The notes below the pieces were generated by a model that was given only the letters and a program-made list of their open reading frames with translations, ran no database searches and was not told the DNA's origin. Shown here piece after piece: positions 1 through 9,443 of a stretch of 64,000 nucleotides of DNA (position 1 is its first letter; every line of letters starts with the position of its first letter). Both the position numbers and the translations under genes were made by a program. Origin of the DNA: Colwellia sp. 75C3 (lineage in GTDB: Bacteria > Pseudomonadota > Gammaproteobacteria > Enterobacterales > Alteromonadaceae); contig NZ_PJAU01000033.1 of the NCBI RefSeq assembly GCF_002836255.1, forward strand, positions 62,001 to 126,000. Reading direction: 5' to 3'.

Positions 1-1
1 T

Positions 2-568
2 GAAAAAGTGGGTGCGAGTAAAACTCAACAAGCAAATATTAGAGTGATCAGTGCTACTAATAGTGATTTACAACAAATGGTGCAAGAGAAAAGCTTTCGC
101 CAAGACTTACTCTTTCGTTTGAATACTTTTGTGGTTGAAATTCCGCCATTAAGAACGCGCCTTGATGATATTTTACCCATGGCTGAAGCGTTTATAGTGA
201 AATGTGCAGCTAGATATAACAAAGCTGTACCTAAATTGTCAGTTCAAGCAGAGCAACAGTTATTAACTTATCAATGGCCGGGAAATGTCCGGGAGTTAAG
301 TCATACCTTAGAAAGAGCCACCTTATTAGCCGGAGATGAAATTTTTACCGAGCACTTAATGTTGGTTGAAGTCGTTAACGAAGCAGCCCAACAAACCTCA
401 TCAACTCCCCAACATGCTTTTGAAGATGAAATGACTATGGATGACATTGAAAAGGCAGTGATTGAGAAAAGACTAAAACTCAATAAAGGCAATGCTTCTG
501 ATGCAGCTAAATCCTTAGCTATGAGTCGAAGCGCTTTTTATCGTCGCCTAGATAAATTTGGACTTTAA
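2..568 (+). CDS. Sigma-54-dependent response regulator, NtrC family (C-terminal part, 5' end outside window)
   Basis: The reading frame is open from the first bases of the window, so this is the 3' part of a longer gene; the GTG at position 8 is an internal codon, not a start. The visible part holds the second half of the sigma-54 AAA+ ATPase domain, with the sensor-type motif RQDLLFRLNTF and the arginine-rich PPLRTRLDDI segment, then WPGNVREL. It ends in a Fis-type helix-turn-helix (NASDAAKSLAMSRSAFYRRL). Family knowledge: such proteins remodel RNA polymerase-sigma54 after phosphorylation of an N-terminal receiver, which lies outside the window. The histidine kinase gene starts 3 bases after the stop, so the two form an operon and very likely a cognate pair. 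The signal and targets cannot be read from the sequence. Confidence 0.93.
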   Translation, partial: EKVGASKTQQANIRVISATNSDLQQMVQEKSFRQDLLFRLNTFVVEIPPLRTRLDDILPMAEAFIVKCAARYNKAVPKLSVQAEQQLLTYQWPGNVRELSHTLERATLLAGDEIFTEHLMLVEVVNEAAQQTSSTPQHAFEDEMTMDDIEKAVIEKRLKLNKGNASDAAKSLAMSRSAFYRRLDKFGL

Positions 569-571
569 TTA

Positions 572-1876
572 ATGTTTAATGGCCCTTTTGAAAAACGAAT
601 ATTCACCACCGTATTATGGGCTATTTTACCTAGCTATTTTCTAGCATTATTTTTGTTGTGGTACATAGACAGCATTTTTTATTTACAAGCGCTGGTGACA
701 ATTTTCTTGTCGGCTATTGTTGGTTTTTCTTTTCATCATTTTTATTATGACCTGAAAGATCAATTTATTTCTCTCTCGAATCTAGTAGAAGCCTTGAATA
801 TTGGTGATTTCTCCTTGCGTGGTAAAGCAGAATCAGGGCAGAGCGGCCATAGTGACTTGATCAGACAAGTAAATAAATTAGCTGATTCACTCACTACCGC
901 GCGTTATGACTTTAAAGAAAGTCAGTTACTGCTAGCCAAGGTTATTAAACAAATTAAAGTCGCCATTATTGCCTGTGATCAACAAGGTAAAATTACCATG
1001 GTAAACCCAGAGACAGAGTTGTTGCTGGGATTAAGTGAGTCGAAATTACGTCATAAAACATTAAAGGATGTAAATTTAGGGCAATTAACCGAATTGAAGT
1101 CTAATTCGATAGAAAAACTGACTGTCGGTTCTCGTACTGCTCGTTGGCATATTTTCAAAGATGGTTTTCGTGATCAAGGCCAGCAACATAGCCTATATAT
1201 TTTTTCAGATTTAGATTTATTACTAAGCCAGCAAGAGCAAGAGGCATGGAAGAATTTGGTCAGAGTATTAAGTCATGAAATTAATAATTCATTAGCCCCT
1301 ATTATCTCGTTAGCTTCTACGTTAGATAAATTAACCGCGCGAAGTGATATTGAACTCGAAGATAAAGAAGATATTCAATCAGGCTTAAAGATTATCCAAG
1401 ATAGAGCCACCAGTTTAAAACACTTCCTGGCAGGTTATCGGGTACTTACTCACTTACCACAGCCGCAATGTAAACGTGTTGATATTATTCCTGTTATTGA
1501 ACAATTAGTGTCATTATTGAATTACCCTGTGAATTTAAGGGTACCAGAGCAAGCGGAATTGATGATCGATATTGCCCAATTGGAGCAATGCCTAATTAAC
1601 CTGTTAAAAAATGCTCATGAAGCCTCAGGGAAAAATAGCGAGATTGATTTACTGATAAAAAATAAAGCTAATCAGCTGGTCATTTATATTTTAGATAAAG
1701 GTCCAGGCATACAAAATTTAGATAATGTATTTGTGCCGTTATTTACTACAAAAACTCAAGGCACGGGTATAGGTTTATCACTGTGCAAGCAAATCATTGA
1801 AGGTCACCAAGGGCAGTTACGTTTATCTAATAGAGCTGAAGGTGGTTGTCAGGTAGAGATTAATTTACCGAAGTAA
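572..1876 (+). CDS. Membrane sensor histidine kinase (NtrY-like)
   Basis: A 434-residue kinase with two hydrophobic segments in the first 60 residues, a short linker resembling HAMP, a PAS-like region (about 125-215) and a catalytic core. The phosphoacceptor motif SHEINNSLAP places the histidine at residue 235. The N box (LLKNAHEA), the G1 box (DKGPGI) and the G2 box (GTGIGLSL) follow in the usual order. The very short loop between membrane segments argues against a large periplasmic sensor, so the signal may be intramembrane or cytosolic through PAS. The gene directly follows the sigma-54 response regulator, its probable partner. The family assignment is firm; the stimulus is unknown. Confidence 0.92.
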   Translation: MFNGPFEKRIFTTVLWAILPSYFLALFLLWYIDSIFYLQALVTIFLSAIVGFSFHHFYYDLKDQFISLSNLVEALNIGDFSLRGKAESGQSGHSDLIRQVNKLADSLTTARYDFKESQLLLAKVIKQIKVAIIACDQQGKITMVNPETELLLGLSESKLRHKTLKDVNLGQLTELKSNSIEKLTVGSRTARWHIFKDGFRDQGQQHSLYIFSDLDLLLSQQEQEAWKNLVRVLSHEINNSLAPIISLASTLDKLTARSDIELEDKEDIQSGLKIIQDRATSLKHFLAGYRVLTHLPQPQCKRVDIIPVIEQLVSLLNYPVNLRVPEQAELMIDIAQLEQCLINLLKNAHEASGKNSEIDLLIKNKANQLVIYILDKGPGIQNLDNVFVPLFTTKTQGTGIGLSLCKQIIEGHQGQLRLSNRAEGGCQVEINLPK

Positions 1877-1910
1877 GAAATAATGATGCCTGTAAGCCTT
1901 TTGATTGCTT

Positions 1911-1954
1911 TAAGCGCGTTAATATAACGCTAAGTTGTGTAGTTTATTGGTATT
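1911..1954 (+). mobile_element. Solo end fragment of the ATACCAA MITE family
   Basis: Positions 1911-1937 match 6600-6626, the right end of the intact MITE, at about 24 of 27 bases. The fragment finishes with TTATTGGTATT, resembling that element's right terminal repeat. The rest of the element is missing, so this looks like a decayed or solo end left between the kinase gene and the small unknown gene at 1996. Confidence 0.45.
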
Positions 1955-1995
1955 CTGATTAAACTAAATTTATTGATGCTAAAGGGAGAAGGTGC

Positions 1996-2418
1996 GTGCA
2001 CGAACCTGATATTTCACGTTGGATTTTGATTCGGGATATGCTCATATTCCAAGTTAAGTTGGCTATAGATGCTGGTCGAGACTTGTTGTTAAGCCCAGTA
2101 TCAATAATATGTGGGCTGATAGATATCCTTAAAGGTCATTCTATTTCCAAAAGCTACTTTCATAAATTAATGGCTTTTGGTCAGAAAAGTGATACCTGGT
2201 TAAACTTATTTGGTAACCATAATCATAACAAGGGCGAGGAAAGTTTAAACATCATGAGTCGTAAACCAGCTAAGGTTGATGTAAATGTTGACCAATTATT
2301 TTCCCAAGTTGAATCTTTGTTAAAAGAGCAGCATGGCAAAGGCGGTTTAACCGCTTCAGCTAAAGCTACAATCGATCGTTATCTTAATAAAATAGTGGCA
2401 AATAAAGACTCCGAATGA
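1996..2418 (+). CDS. Hypothetical protein, 140 aa
   Basis: I do not recognise the family. The gene starts with GTG and has an AGGGAGAA ribosome-binding site a few bases upstream. Residues 1-60 are amphipathic to hydrophobic (DMLIFQVKLAIDAGRDLLLSPVSI), with one possible membrane-associated helix. The C-terminal half is soluble and helical, with KVDVNVDQLFSQVESLL resembling a short coiled coil. There is no signal peptide. It stands alone between the kinase gene and the convergent kdkA, and no function can be proposed. Confidence 0.6.
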   Translation: MHEPDISRWILIRDMLIFQVKLAIDAGRDLLLSPVSIICGLIDILKGHSISKSYFHKLMAFGQKSDTWLNLFGNHNHNKGEESLNIMSRKPAKVDVNVDQLFSQVESLLKEQHGKGGLTASAKATIDRYLNKIVANKDSE

Positions 2419-2563
2419 GTAACAGAATCTAATGTTTTAATAAAGATCAAGGGCCGCTCTAGCACGAATAGATCGTCTCAAAAGACACATGATAAAAGTA
2501 GTCCTCAACTGGAGTGACTACCACTTAGCCATTACCTCTCTGTTATGTCTTATTTTCTGAACC

Positions 2564-3328
2564 TTAACCTTGATAACCTCTAAGTAAAGCTTGCCAATTT
2601 TTTTCAGTAAAATAAAACTGTTCTAGCTTCTTCAACTCTTTTAAAAATGAACGTTGTAAACGTGCCATGTTTTCTAGCTTCCAGCCAGTTTTTACTGGGT
2701 TAGTACGTAATTCACCACGGTCAAAGTCGATTAAAAACACTTGCTCTTTATCATCAAGTAAAATGTTATGGCTATTCAAATCATGGTGATAAATACCATG
2801 GTGATGAAAGCGCTTAATAGTGGCACCAATGCGTCGCCAAACATCTTCAGCTAACGCTTTTTCACTTAAAACGGCCACTAAATCTTGTGCGTGTTGAATA
2901 CGACTGGAAAGTAAGTCAGCTTTGTAACTCAAGCCATGCTGAATCACGCGATAAGCCACCGGCTCAGGCGCAGGAAGTTGTAACGTTTGCATATGACGCA
3001 ATAAGGCAAACTCACAAGCGGCGCGGGTACTTTCTAAGCCACTAAACCAGTAGGAATCTTTATTGATTTTACCCATTAAACCGCCACGGTAATAATGGCG
3101 TAATACCCAATCGTGTTGAATGTTATTGTTATCATTATAGGCGACAAACCAAGTGGTGCCACGCCCTTGCGCCGAGCCTGTTATCGCATCTTTTTGTTGC
3201 CAATAGTTTGGGCTAAGCATGTTGGCACTGAAATCAGTAATGAGAGTTTGATTGAAAAAACAAGTAACTTTGCCTTGTTCAAGCTTAGAAAATTTTGTGG
3301 TGTTTATCGTTTTAGTCGCTTGAGTCAC
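2564..3328 (-). CDS. kdkA: 3-deoxy-D-manno-octulosonic acid kinase
   Basis: A 254-residue small-molecule kinase of the KdkA type, which phosphorylates the Kdo residue attached to lipid A. It carries the protein-kinase-like catalytic loop HHDLNSHN, with the aspartate near residue 183, followed by FLIDFDRGE, which supplies the metal-binding aspartate. The length is typical of the family. The start is GTG and overlaps the waaA stop by four bases (GTGA), with AGGAGA six bases upstream, so translation is coupled to waaA. The waaA-kdkA pairing supports the role: WaaA adds Kdo and KdkA phosphorylates it on the inner membrane during LPS core assembly. Confidence 0.93.
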   Translation of the reverse strand: MTQATKTINTTKFSKLEQGKVTCFFNQTLITDFSANMLSPNYWQQKDAITGSAQGRGTTWFVAYNDNNNIQHDWVLRHYYRGGLMGKINKDSYWFSGLESTRAACEFALLRHMQTLQLPAPEPVAYRVIQHGLSYKADLLSSRIQHAQDLVAVLSEKALAEDVWRRIGATIKRFHHHGIYHHDLNSHNILLDDKEQVFLIDFDRGELRTNPVKTGWKLENMARLQRSFLKELKKLEQFYFTEKNWQALLRGYQG

Positions 3329-4680
3329 GAGTTATCTCCTACCGGTTTTGGCGTAGTGTCAGTATCAATAGAGTTAGTATCAATAGGAATATTAGGCAGA
3401 AGCTTGATTACTTGAGCCAACGTTTTTTCACTGGCTCCCTGGTTAGCTAACACGACTTTTAACGCATTTTTACCGAACGTTTTCTGACGAATTGGTTGTT
3501 GTGATAAGGCACTAATTTCATTAACGAGTTGTTTGCTCGGTTCATTGTCGGAGAGCTCAATAATGGCATTTTCTTGTCTTAACTGTTGCATTATTTCATT
3601 GAAGTTACTCATGTTGTGACCAACGATAATGGGTTTATTAAATAATGCAGGCTCTAATGGATTATGACCACCCACCTCACTGAAACTACCACCCATAGTG
3701 ACAATGTCACTTAAAGCAAAGGCCGCCATTAATTCACCAAGGCTATCGAGTAACCATACTTGCTCATCATTAATTACCGTGTTTTCACTACGCTTTGCTA
3801 ATGATAAATCGTGTTCAAGGCAAAGGTTGGCGACTTGTGCAAAGCGTTCAGGATGACGCGGCACTAACACTAATAACAGTTGTGGGTACGGAATCAACAA
3901 TTCTTTAAAGGCAGTTAATGCGATTGCTTCGTCACCATCATGTGTACTGGCGACTAACCAAATTTTTCTTCTTGCTTGATTATCATTAGCAAAAATCAGC
4001 TTGGCTAACTCTACCTTTTTATTGATCACTTGATCATTAACACTGATATCAAATTTCAAGTTTCCACTATTCAGGCAACGACTTTCATGTGCACCTAGTT
4101 GCACAAAGTGCGTTAAATTCTCTTGGCTTTGCGTGAGGATTTGGTCGAAACGATTCAAACAGGGCTCAATAAGCGAGCTGATTTTTTGATAGCTGAGCAA
4201 AGATTTATTAGATAAACGGCCATTGATTAATAACAACTTAACTTTCTTATGAGAACACTGAGCAATTAAGTTAGGCCATAGCTCTGTCTCCATGAAAATT
4301 ATCATTTTAGGTTTGAGTCGATGCAGAAATAATGTCGTACAGGGAAATAGATCTAAGGGTAGGTAGCCATGTTGAACACGGTCACCAAAGAGCTTAGTTA
4401 TTTGTGCGGAGCCTGTGGGTGTAAACGAAGTAATGGTGATAGGTAAATTAGGATAATTGAGTAGTAACTTTTCGATAAAGCTTTTTAGTGCGATAACTTC
4501 ACCCACACTCGCGGCATGCACAATTATTCCGCCTTGTTTGTGAGGCTTTGGAAAGAAACCCAAGCGTTCCAATAAGCGTTGTCGATAAGCTTTATTATTT
4601 TTAGATCGAACGAGTAAAAAAACGAGTATAAATGGCAATAATAGCAACAGTAAGAGGCGGTAAATTAGCAAGGAAATCAT
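3325..4680 (-). CDS. waaA: 3-deoxy-D-manno-octulosonic acid transferase (Kdo transferase)
   Basis: A 451-residue GT30-type glycosyltransferase that moves Kdo from CMP-Kdo to lipid IVA. The N-terminus has one hydrophobic anchor (LLLLLLLPFILVFLLV). The family signature HAASVGEVIALKSF occurs near residue 55, followed by TTFTPTGS-like and METELWPNLI motifs typical of WaaA. The C-terminal half carries MGGSFSEVGGHNPLEPA, the nucleotide-sugar binding signature. The protein is somewhat longer than the usual 420-430 residues because of a polar threonine-rich C-terminal tail. It is the first gene of a two-gene unit with kdkA. Confidence 0.95.
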   Translation of the reverse strand: MISLLIYRLLLLLLLPFILVFLLVRSKNNKAYRQRLLERLGFFPKPHKQGGIIVHAASVGEVIALKSFIEKLLLNYPNLPITITSFTPTGSAQITKLFGDRVQHGYLPLDLFPCTTLFLHRLKPKMIIFMETELWPNLIAQCSHKKVKLLLINGRLSNKSLLSYQKISSLIEPCLNRFDQILTQSQENLTHFVQLGAHESRCLNSGNLKFDISVNDQVINKKVELAKLIFANDNQARRKIWLVASTHDGDEAIALTAFKELLIPYPQLLLVLVPRHPERFAQVANLCLEHDLSLAKRSENTVINDEQVWLLDSLGELMAAFALSDIVTMGGSFSEVGGHNPLEPALFNKPIIVGHNMSNFNEIMQQLRQENAIIELSDNEPSKQLVNEISALSQQPIRQKTFGKNALKVVLANQGASEKTLAQVIKLLPNIPIDTNSIDTDTTPKPVGDNS

Positions 4681-4754
4681 ATCGGAGAATATTGCTCTAT
4701 AATAAGTTTATCGGTAGATTATACCAAAGGGTTTCCAAATAAGCGTTAGCAATT

Positions 4755-5657
4755 ATGATAGTAAAAACGATGCATCAAAAATTAATGAAAATCGTAGATA
4801 TCGCTAAAATAAAACAAGCTTGTTACTTGTGTCTATTGACGGCTTATAGCTTAGCAATGCCTGTCAATGCACAAAGTACTATACAAGATGCCACGTTACC
4901 GGAGACATTTGCTGAGAAATTATCAACAGCACAGATTAAAGCGAAGGCTAAAATTCAGTATCAAGTAAAATTTAAGGCTCGGGCGGACCATGATTTTTTA
5001 TTAACGGCGGATTATCGATTTTTCCCCAATAAAGCGTCAGCTCAACATATGGCAGGTGTAATAGTTTTACATGATTGTCACAGTGAGCGAACAAAATATC
5101 AAACATTATCAACCAGTATCGCCCAACAAGGTTTACATACCTTATCACTTGATTTTCGCGGTTACGGCAACAGTGTTGCCCAAGGGTACTCACATTTAGC
5201 CGTGAAAAAGAATGCCACTGATATTATTAGTTATCAAACTGAAGTAGCGGTTTTGATGTCGTACTGGTCAGAAGATTTATTGGCCGCTTATAACTTTTTA
5301 CGCAGTAAAGTTGATAATAGTCAGGGCATTTCAATTGTTGCTAGCGGTTGTGCGGGGGCTTATGCGGTAACGTTAGCTGAAGATATACACATAAACTCAA
5401 TGGTGTTATTAACCCCTGAGATGTCTTATGCCGACAAAGAGCGCTATAAGAATCTGGTGGATATTCCAAGTTACTTTATTAGCTCTGCGCAGCATTCCAT
5501 GAGTTATGCCACTTCCCAGGAGCTATTTACTTGGAGTGGAGCCAAACATTCAAAACACCAAGTATACAAAGGGGATAGGCTGAATTATCAGGTAATCAAA
5601 GCGAATAAAAATTTGGTTAATGATATTGCACTGTGGCTGAAGTTCACTTTACGTTAA
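4755..5657 (+). CDS. Predicted secreted alpha/beta-hydrolase-fold protein with a cysteine at the nucleophile elbow
   Basis: A 300-residue protein with a possible signal peptide (hydrophobic CYLCLLTAYSLAMPVNA, cleaved near residue 40). Hydrolase-fold features are a strand-turn motif VIVLHDCHS, the segment SLDFRGYGNS and a nucleophile elbow VASGCAGAYA. Where most members have G-x-S-x-G, this one has S-G-C-A-G, so the nucleophile would be cysteine, as in dienelactone hydrolases. I see no clear catalytic histidine motif near the C-terminus, so activity is uncertain. The exact start is ambiguous (ATG at 4755, 4770 or 4785), with no strong ribosome-binding site. It is divergent from waaA and otherwise alone. 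Confidence 0.7.
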   Translation: MIVKTMHQKLMKIVDIAKIKQACYLCLLTAYSLAMPVNAQSTIQDATLPETFAEKLSTAQIKAKAKIQYQVKFKARADHDFLLTADYRFFPNKASAQHMAGVIVLHDCHSERTKYQTLSTSIAQQGLHTLSLDFRGYGNSVAQGYSHLAVKKNATDIISYQTEVAVLMSYWSEDLLAAYNFLRSKVDNSQGISIVASGCAGAYAVTLAEDIHINSMVLLTPEMSYADKERYKNLVDIPSYFISSAQHSMSYATSQELFTWSGAKHSKHQVYKGDRLNYQVIKANKNLVNDIALWLKFTLR

Positions 5658-5808
5658 AAGTAGTGAATCTCCCCTTAAGTCGTTTTAAAGGACACTAAAC
5701 ACTTTACAGTGAAATATCGCTCGGCTATTAGTTTCTTAGAAGATAAGTCCTATTTTTACATAAAGATGGCGCTACTCAGGATAGAGTCTAGCGTGTAAAA
5801 TCCTAAGA

Positions 5809-6267
5809 CTAACGCTCAAAAATGGTATCAAGAATAATTGCAGAGTTGGTCCTTTCCACACCTTCAGTAGAACATACCATATTTAGTACCTCACTCAGCT
5901 TTTCTAGGGTACTGGCTTGTATGGTTACCAATAAATCATATTCGCCGCTTATAGAATGGATATGACTTATTTGGTGAACTTTTCTTAAGGCGATACAAAT
6001 GGTTTTTCGTAAGTTTGGCTTTACTTTTAACGAGACATTAGCAGAAATTAAGCCACTGGTATAAGCGCTGTCGAGCACGACGCTATAGGCTTTAATCACA
6101 TTATTATTTTCAAGCTTATTGAGTCGATTTTGTATAGCTGTTCTAGAAACGCCTGTAGCTCTGGCGATATCTGAAACACTTGCTCTAGCATTTAGTCGTA
6201 ATATTGACAGCAACTCTTCATCTTTTTCGGTTAACAAACTACACTCCACGTTCATGGTTATATTCAT
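5809..6267 (-). CDS. Lrp/AsnC family transcriptional regulator
   Basis: 152 residues. The N-terminal winged helix is clear: ELLSILRLNARASVSDIA, then the recognition helix VSRTAIQNRLNKLE. It is followed by the RAM (amino-acid sensing) domain with the ISGEYDLLVTI strand typical of Lrp proteins. Family knowledge: these form octamers that respond to amino acids. It is divergent from kbl-tdh across a 413-base intergenic region, so the simplest inference is control of threonine/glycine catabolism. The MITE inserted between them may have displaced older operator sites. An alternative start is the internal ATG four codons in (MNVECSLL). Confidence 0.9.
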   Translation of the reverse strand: MNITMNVECSLLTEKDEELLSILRLNARASVSDIARATGVSRTAIQNRLNKLENNNVIKAYSVVLDSAYTSGLISANVSLKVKPNLRKTICIALRKVHQISHIHSISGEYDLLVTIQASTLEKLSEVLNMVCSTEGVERTNSAIILDTIFER

Positions 6268-6388
6268 AATATAGTCACTAACTTACACTTTGACAGGTTC
6301 ATATGTCAATTTAACTATAAAAAAGGTCATATTACCAAGTAGTGTCACTTTTATTGTAGGGCGCTCAGCGTTGATAATATGAATATTA

Positions 6389-6653
6389 TACCAAGTACAT
6401 TAATTTATTGACCACTTAGCGAGAATTAAAAGGCTTAGAGGCAAGGCATTGATTGAAGATAATGGTTATTCCCTTATCAAAATTAATAACGCCGCATATA
6501 TGCCTTTTAAACTCGCCCTCGGGAGTTTATTAGCAAACTGATAACTGCACAAAATTAATAAAATATAGAATAACTATGTTTAAGTAATTTTGTTGGTTCT
6601 AAGCTCGCTAATATAACTCTAAGTTGATCAATAAATTAGTGTAATTGGTATTA
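6389..6653. mobile_element. MITE-like element, ATACCAA family, copy 1
   Basis: About 265 bases with no coding capacity, bounded by imperfect terminal inverted repeats. The left end begins ATACCAAGTACATTAATTTA and the right end reads TAAATTAGTGTAATTGGTAT; the arms share an 11-base identical core (TCAATAAATTA or its complement). The interior 6418-6528 is homologous in inverted orientation to 27821-27942 (copy 2). It fills most of the gap between the Lrp-type gene and kbl and ends 28 bases before the kbl start, so kbl's promoter may lie in or be altered by the element. No transposase is encoded, so mobilisation would need a source elsewhere. Confidence 0.75.
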
Positions 6654-6680
6654 ACGATAATAATTATTTAAGGAATTTAC

Positions 6681-7889
6681 ATGACTGATACTGCATCTAC
6701 TAAAGGTTTTTACTCGCACTTAACGGCACAAATAGAGCAAGTAAAAGAAGACGGCTTATACAAGGCCGAGCGTATTATTACTACTGCTCAGCAAGCTAAA
6801 ATAGCCGTTGCTAGCGGAGAACAGGTAGTGAATTTCTGTGCTAATAACTATTTAGGTTTAGCCAATCATCCTGAATTAATCGCAGCAGCAAAAACAGGCT
6901 TAGATGAGCATGGTTTTGGTATGGCTTCAGTACGCTTTATCTGTGGTACGCAAGATATTCATAAAACCTTAGAGCAAGGCATCAGCAAGTTTTTAGGTAT
7001 GGAAGATACCATTTTGTACTCTTCTTGTTTTGACGCTAATGCGGGTTTGTTTGAAACTTTATTAGGACCAGAAGACGCGATTATTAGCGATGCGTTAAAC
7101 CATGCTTCAATTATTGATGGTGTGCGTTTATGTAAAGCGAAACGCTTTCGTTATGCCAACAATGACATGGCAGCTTTAGAGCAAAGCTTAATTGAAGCAG
7201 ACGCTGCTGGCGCTCGTTTCAAGTTAATTGCTACCGATGGCGTTTTCTCAATGGATGGCGTTATCGCTAACTTGAAAGGTGTTTGTGATTTAGCGGATAA
7301 ATATAATGCTATGGTAATGGTTGATGATTCACATGCTGTTGGCTTTGTTGGTGAAGAAGGTCGTGGTAGCCATGAGTATTGTGAAGTGATGGGTCGTGTA
7401 GATATCATCACCGGTACTCTAGGTAAAGCTATGGGTGGCGCTTCAGGCGGCTTTACCGCAGCGAAAAAAGAAGTTGTTGAATGGTTACGTCAACGCTCTC
7501 GTCCTTACTTATTTTCTAACTCACTAGCACCAGCAATCGTTAATGCTTCATTGAAAGTGCTTGAGCTATTGGCTGATGGTGGGGAGTTACGTAAAACCCT
7601 TAAAGATAACGCCGTATATTTCCGTACCAATATGGAAGCAGCTGGATTTACTTGTGGCGGTGCAGACCACGCAATTATACCGGTAATGTTAGGTGATGCT
7701 AAAGTGGCAAGTGCTATGGCTGACCGTTTATTAGCGGAAGGTATTTATGTAATTGGTTTCTCTTTCCCGGTAGTACCCAAAGGACAAGCACGTATTCGTA
7801 CACAAATCTCTGCCGCACACAGTAAAGCGCAGTTAGATCATGCGATTGATGCTTTTACCCGTATCGGTAAAGAAATGGCAGTTATTTAA
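6681..7889 (+). CDS. kbl: Glycine C-acetyltransferase (2-amino-3-ketobutyrate CoA ligase)
   Basis: 402 residues, the normal size for Kbl. It is a pyridoxal-phosphate enzyme of the alpha-oxoamine synthase family: [15 protein letters not shown] near the N-terminus, VDDSHAVGF for cofactor ring stacking, and [13 protein letters not shown] with the PLP-binding lysine. It cleaves 2-amino-3-ketobutyrate with CoA to glycine and acetyl-CoA. The AAGGAATTT ribosome-binding site sits just upstream of the ATG. tdh, encoding the preceding pathway step, starts 96 bases downstream in the same orientation, which confirms the threonine-to-glycine pathway. Confidence 0.97.
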   Translation: MTDTASTKGFYSHLTAQIEQVKEDGLYKAERIITTAQQAKIAVASGEQVVNFCANNYLGLANHPELIAAAKTGLDEHGFGMASVRFICGTQDIHKTLEQGISKFLGMEDTILYSSCFDANAGLFETLLGPEDAIISDALNHASIIDGVRLCKAKRFRYANNDMAALEQSLIEADAAGARFKLIATDGVFSMDGVIANLKGVCDLADKYNAMVMVDDSHAVGFVGEEGRGSHEYCEVMGRVDIITGTLGKAMGGASGGFTAAKKEVVEWLRQRSRPYLFSNSLAPAIVNASLKVLELLADGGELRKTLKDNAVYFRTNMEAAGFTCGGADHAIIPVMLGDAKVASAMADRLLAEGIYVIGFSFPVVPKGQARIRTQISAAHSKAQLDHAIDAFTRIGKEMAVI

Positions 7890-7985
7890 TTAGAAATTAC
7901 TACTTGTATAGCTCAGTGCTAACTTTGCTTTAGATTGGGTTATACAATTTGCAAGTATTTGAATATTAAAAGATAGAGAACAACA

Positions 7986-9011
7986 ATGAAATCTTTAGCT
8001 AAATTAAAAGCAGAACCGGGCATCTGGATAACTGAAACCGAAAAGCCAACATTAGGTCATAACGATCTGCTGATAAAAATTAAAAAAACCGCCATTTGTG
8101 GTACTGATATTCATATTTATAACTGGGATGAGTGGGCACAAAAAACCATTCCTGTTCCTATGGTTGTCGGTCATGAATATGCAGGCGAAGTGGTGGGCAT
8201 TGGTCAAGAAGTTAAAGGCTTTACTTTAGGTGACCGTGTTTCAGGTGAAGGTCATATTACCTGTGGTCATTGTCGTAATTGTCGTGGCGGCCGAACGCAT
8301 TTATGTCGTAATACTGTCGGTGTTGGTGTTAATCGTTCGGGTTCGTTTGCGGAATATTTAGTTATCCCAGCTTACAATGCTTTTAAATTACCCGATGAAA
8401 TATCTGATGATTTAGCAGCAATTTTTGACCCTTTTGGTAATGCAGTTCACACCGCATTGTCATTTGATTTGGTTGGTGAAGATGTATTAATCACTGGCGC
8501 GGGTCCTATTGGTATTATGGCTGCAGCGGTTGCGAAACACGTTGGGGCACGTCATGTTGTTATTACGGATATTAATGAATACCGTTTAGACCTTGCACGT
8601 AAAATGGGTGCTACACGTGCTGTTGATGTCAGTAAAGAAAATCTTGCTGATGTAATGACAGAATTAGGTATGACTGAAGGCTTTGATGTTGGCATGGAGA
8701 TGTCAGGTGTGCCAATGGCATTTACTAGCATGTTAGAAAGCATGAACAATGGCGGAAAAATTGCCATGTTAGGTATTCCAGGTAGTGATATGGCTATTGA
8801 TTGGAGCCAAGTTATCTTTAAAGGACTTACCATTAAAGGTATTTATGGCCGTGAAATGTTTGAGACTTGGTATAAAATGGCAAGTTTGATTCAATCAGGT
8901 TTAGATCTCAGCCCAATTATTACCCATCATTACAATATCGATGACTTTCAACAGGGCTTTGATATGATGCGCTCTGGTCAATCTGGCAAGGTTATTTTAG
9001 ATTGGACCTAA
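7986..9011 (+). CDS. tdh: L-threonine 3-dehydrogenase
   Basis: 341 residues, matching the zinc-dependent medium-chain Tdh family. The catalytic zinc site is in [13 protein letters not shown] and GHEYAGEV. The structural zinc site has four cysteines in [15 protein letters not shown]. The Rossmann motif [13 protein letters not shown] binds NAD. The enzyme oxidises threonine to 2-amino-3-ketobutyrate, which Kbl then splits. It is the second gene of the kbl-tdh operon and is followed by a hairpin terminator at 9035-9063. Confidence 0.97.
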   Translation: MKSLAKLKAEPGIWITETEKPTLGHNDLLIKIKKTAICGTDIHIYNWDEWAQKTIPVPMVVGHEYAGEVVGIGQEVKGFTLGDRVSGEGHITCGHCRNCRGGRTHLCRNTVGVGVNRSGSFAEYLVIPAYNAFKLPDEISDDLAAIFDPFGNAVHTALSFDLVGEDVLITGAGPIGIMAAAVAKHVGARHVVITDINEYRLDLARKMGATRAVDVSKENLADVMTELGMTEGFDVGMEMSGVPMAFTSMLESMNNGGKIAMLGIPGSDMAIDWSQVIFKGLTIKGIYGREMFETWYKMASLIQSGLDLSPIITHHYNIDDFQQGFDMMRSGQSGKVILDWT

Positions 9012-9034
9012 ATTCGTTATACTAGCACTTCAGA

Positions 9035-9063
9035 AATGCTATCTTCTAACAGGTAGCATTTTT
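9035..9063 (+). terminator. Rho-independent terminator after kbl-tdh
   Basis: A 7-base-pair stem (AATGCTA at 9035-9041 with TAGCATT at 9054-9060) runs directly into a short T tract, 24 bases after the tdh stop and before glpE. Confidence 0.7.
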
Positions 9064-9110
9064 ATAAAACCTAAATGTCAGCTAAGACAGTAATTAACGA
9101 GGAATACACA

Positions 9111-9437
9111 GTGTCAGAGAATAGTTTTAAGCATATGTCAGTCAGTGATTTACAAGAAGTTATGGAAAATAAATCACATGTTGTTGTCGATATTCGAGAT
9201 GCCAATTCCTTTGCCAATGGTCGTATCGCGGAAGCTATTCATTTAACTAACGAATCATTACCTGATTTTTTACGTGAAGCCGACCTTGATGCACCTGTTG
9301 TTGTTTGTTGTTATCACGGTATATCTAGCCAACAAGCCGCAGAATTTCTTATAAGCCAAGATTTTACCGAGGTCTACTCTCTTGATGGTGGCTTTACTCA
9401 GTGGCAAACACAATTTCCTGACAATATAGAGCGATAA
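9111..9437 (+). CDS. glpE: Thiosulfate sulfurtransferase (single-domain rhodanese)
   Basis: Starting at the GTG at 9111 gives 108 residues, the same length as E. coli GlpE, with GAGGAA six bases upstream. The in-frame ATG at 9075 would add 12 residues without a ribosome-binding site and is less likely. The active-site loop CYHGISS carries the catalytic cysteine, and [10 protein letters not shown] and DGGFTQW are rhodanese signatures. It transfers sulfane sulfur to acceptors such as cyanide or thioredoxin. glpG follows after 6 bases, reproducing the glpE-glpG gene order of enteric bacteria. Confidence 0.93.
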   Translation: MSENSFKHMSVSDLQEVMENKSHVVVDIRDANSFANGRIAEAIHLTNESLPDFLREADLDAPVVVCCYHGISSQQAAEFLISQDFTEVYSLDGGFTQWQTQFPDNIER

Positions 9438-9443
9438 TTACTG

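Noticed and set aside
8..10. GTG at position 8 as the start of the response regulator
   Set aside because: The AAA+ domain is already in progress at this point and the frame is open to the window edge, so it is an internal codon.
3113..3415. 100-aa plus-strand ORF across the kdkA/waaA junction
   Set aside because: It is antisense to two well-supported overlapping genes and has no independent evidence.
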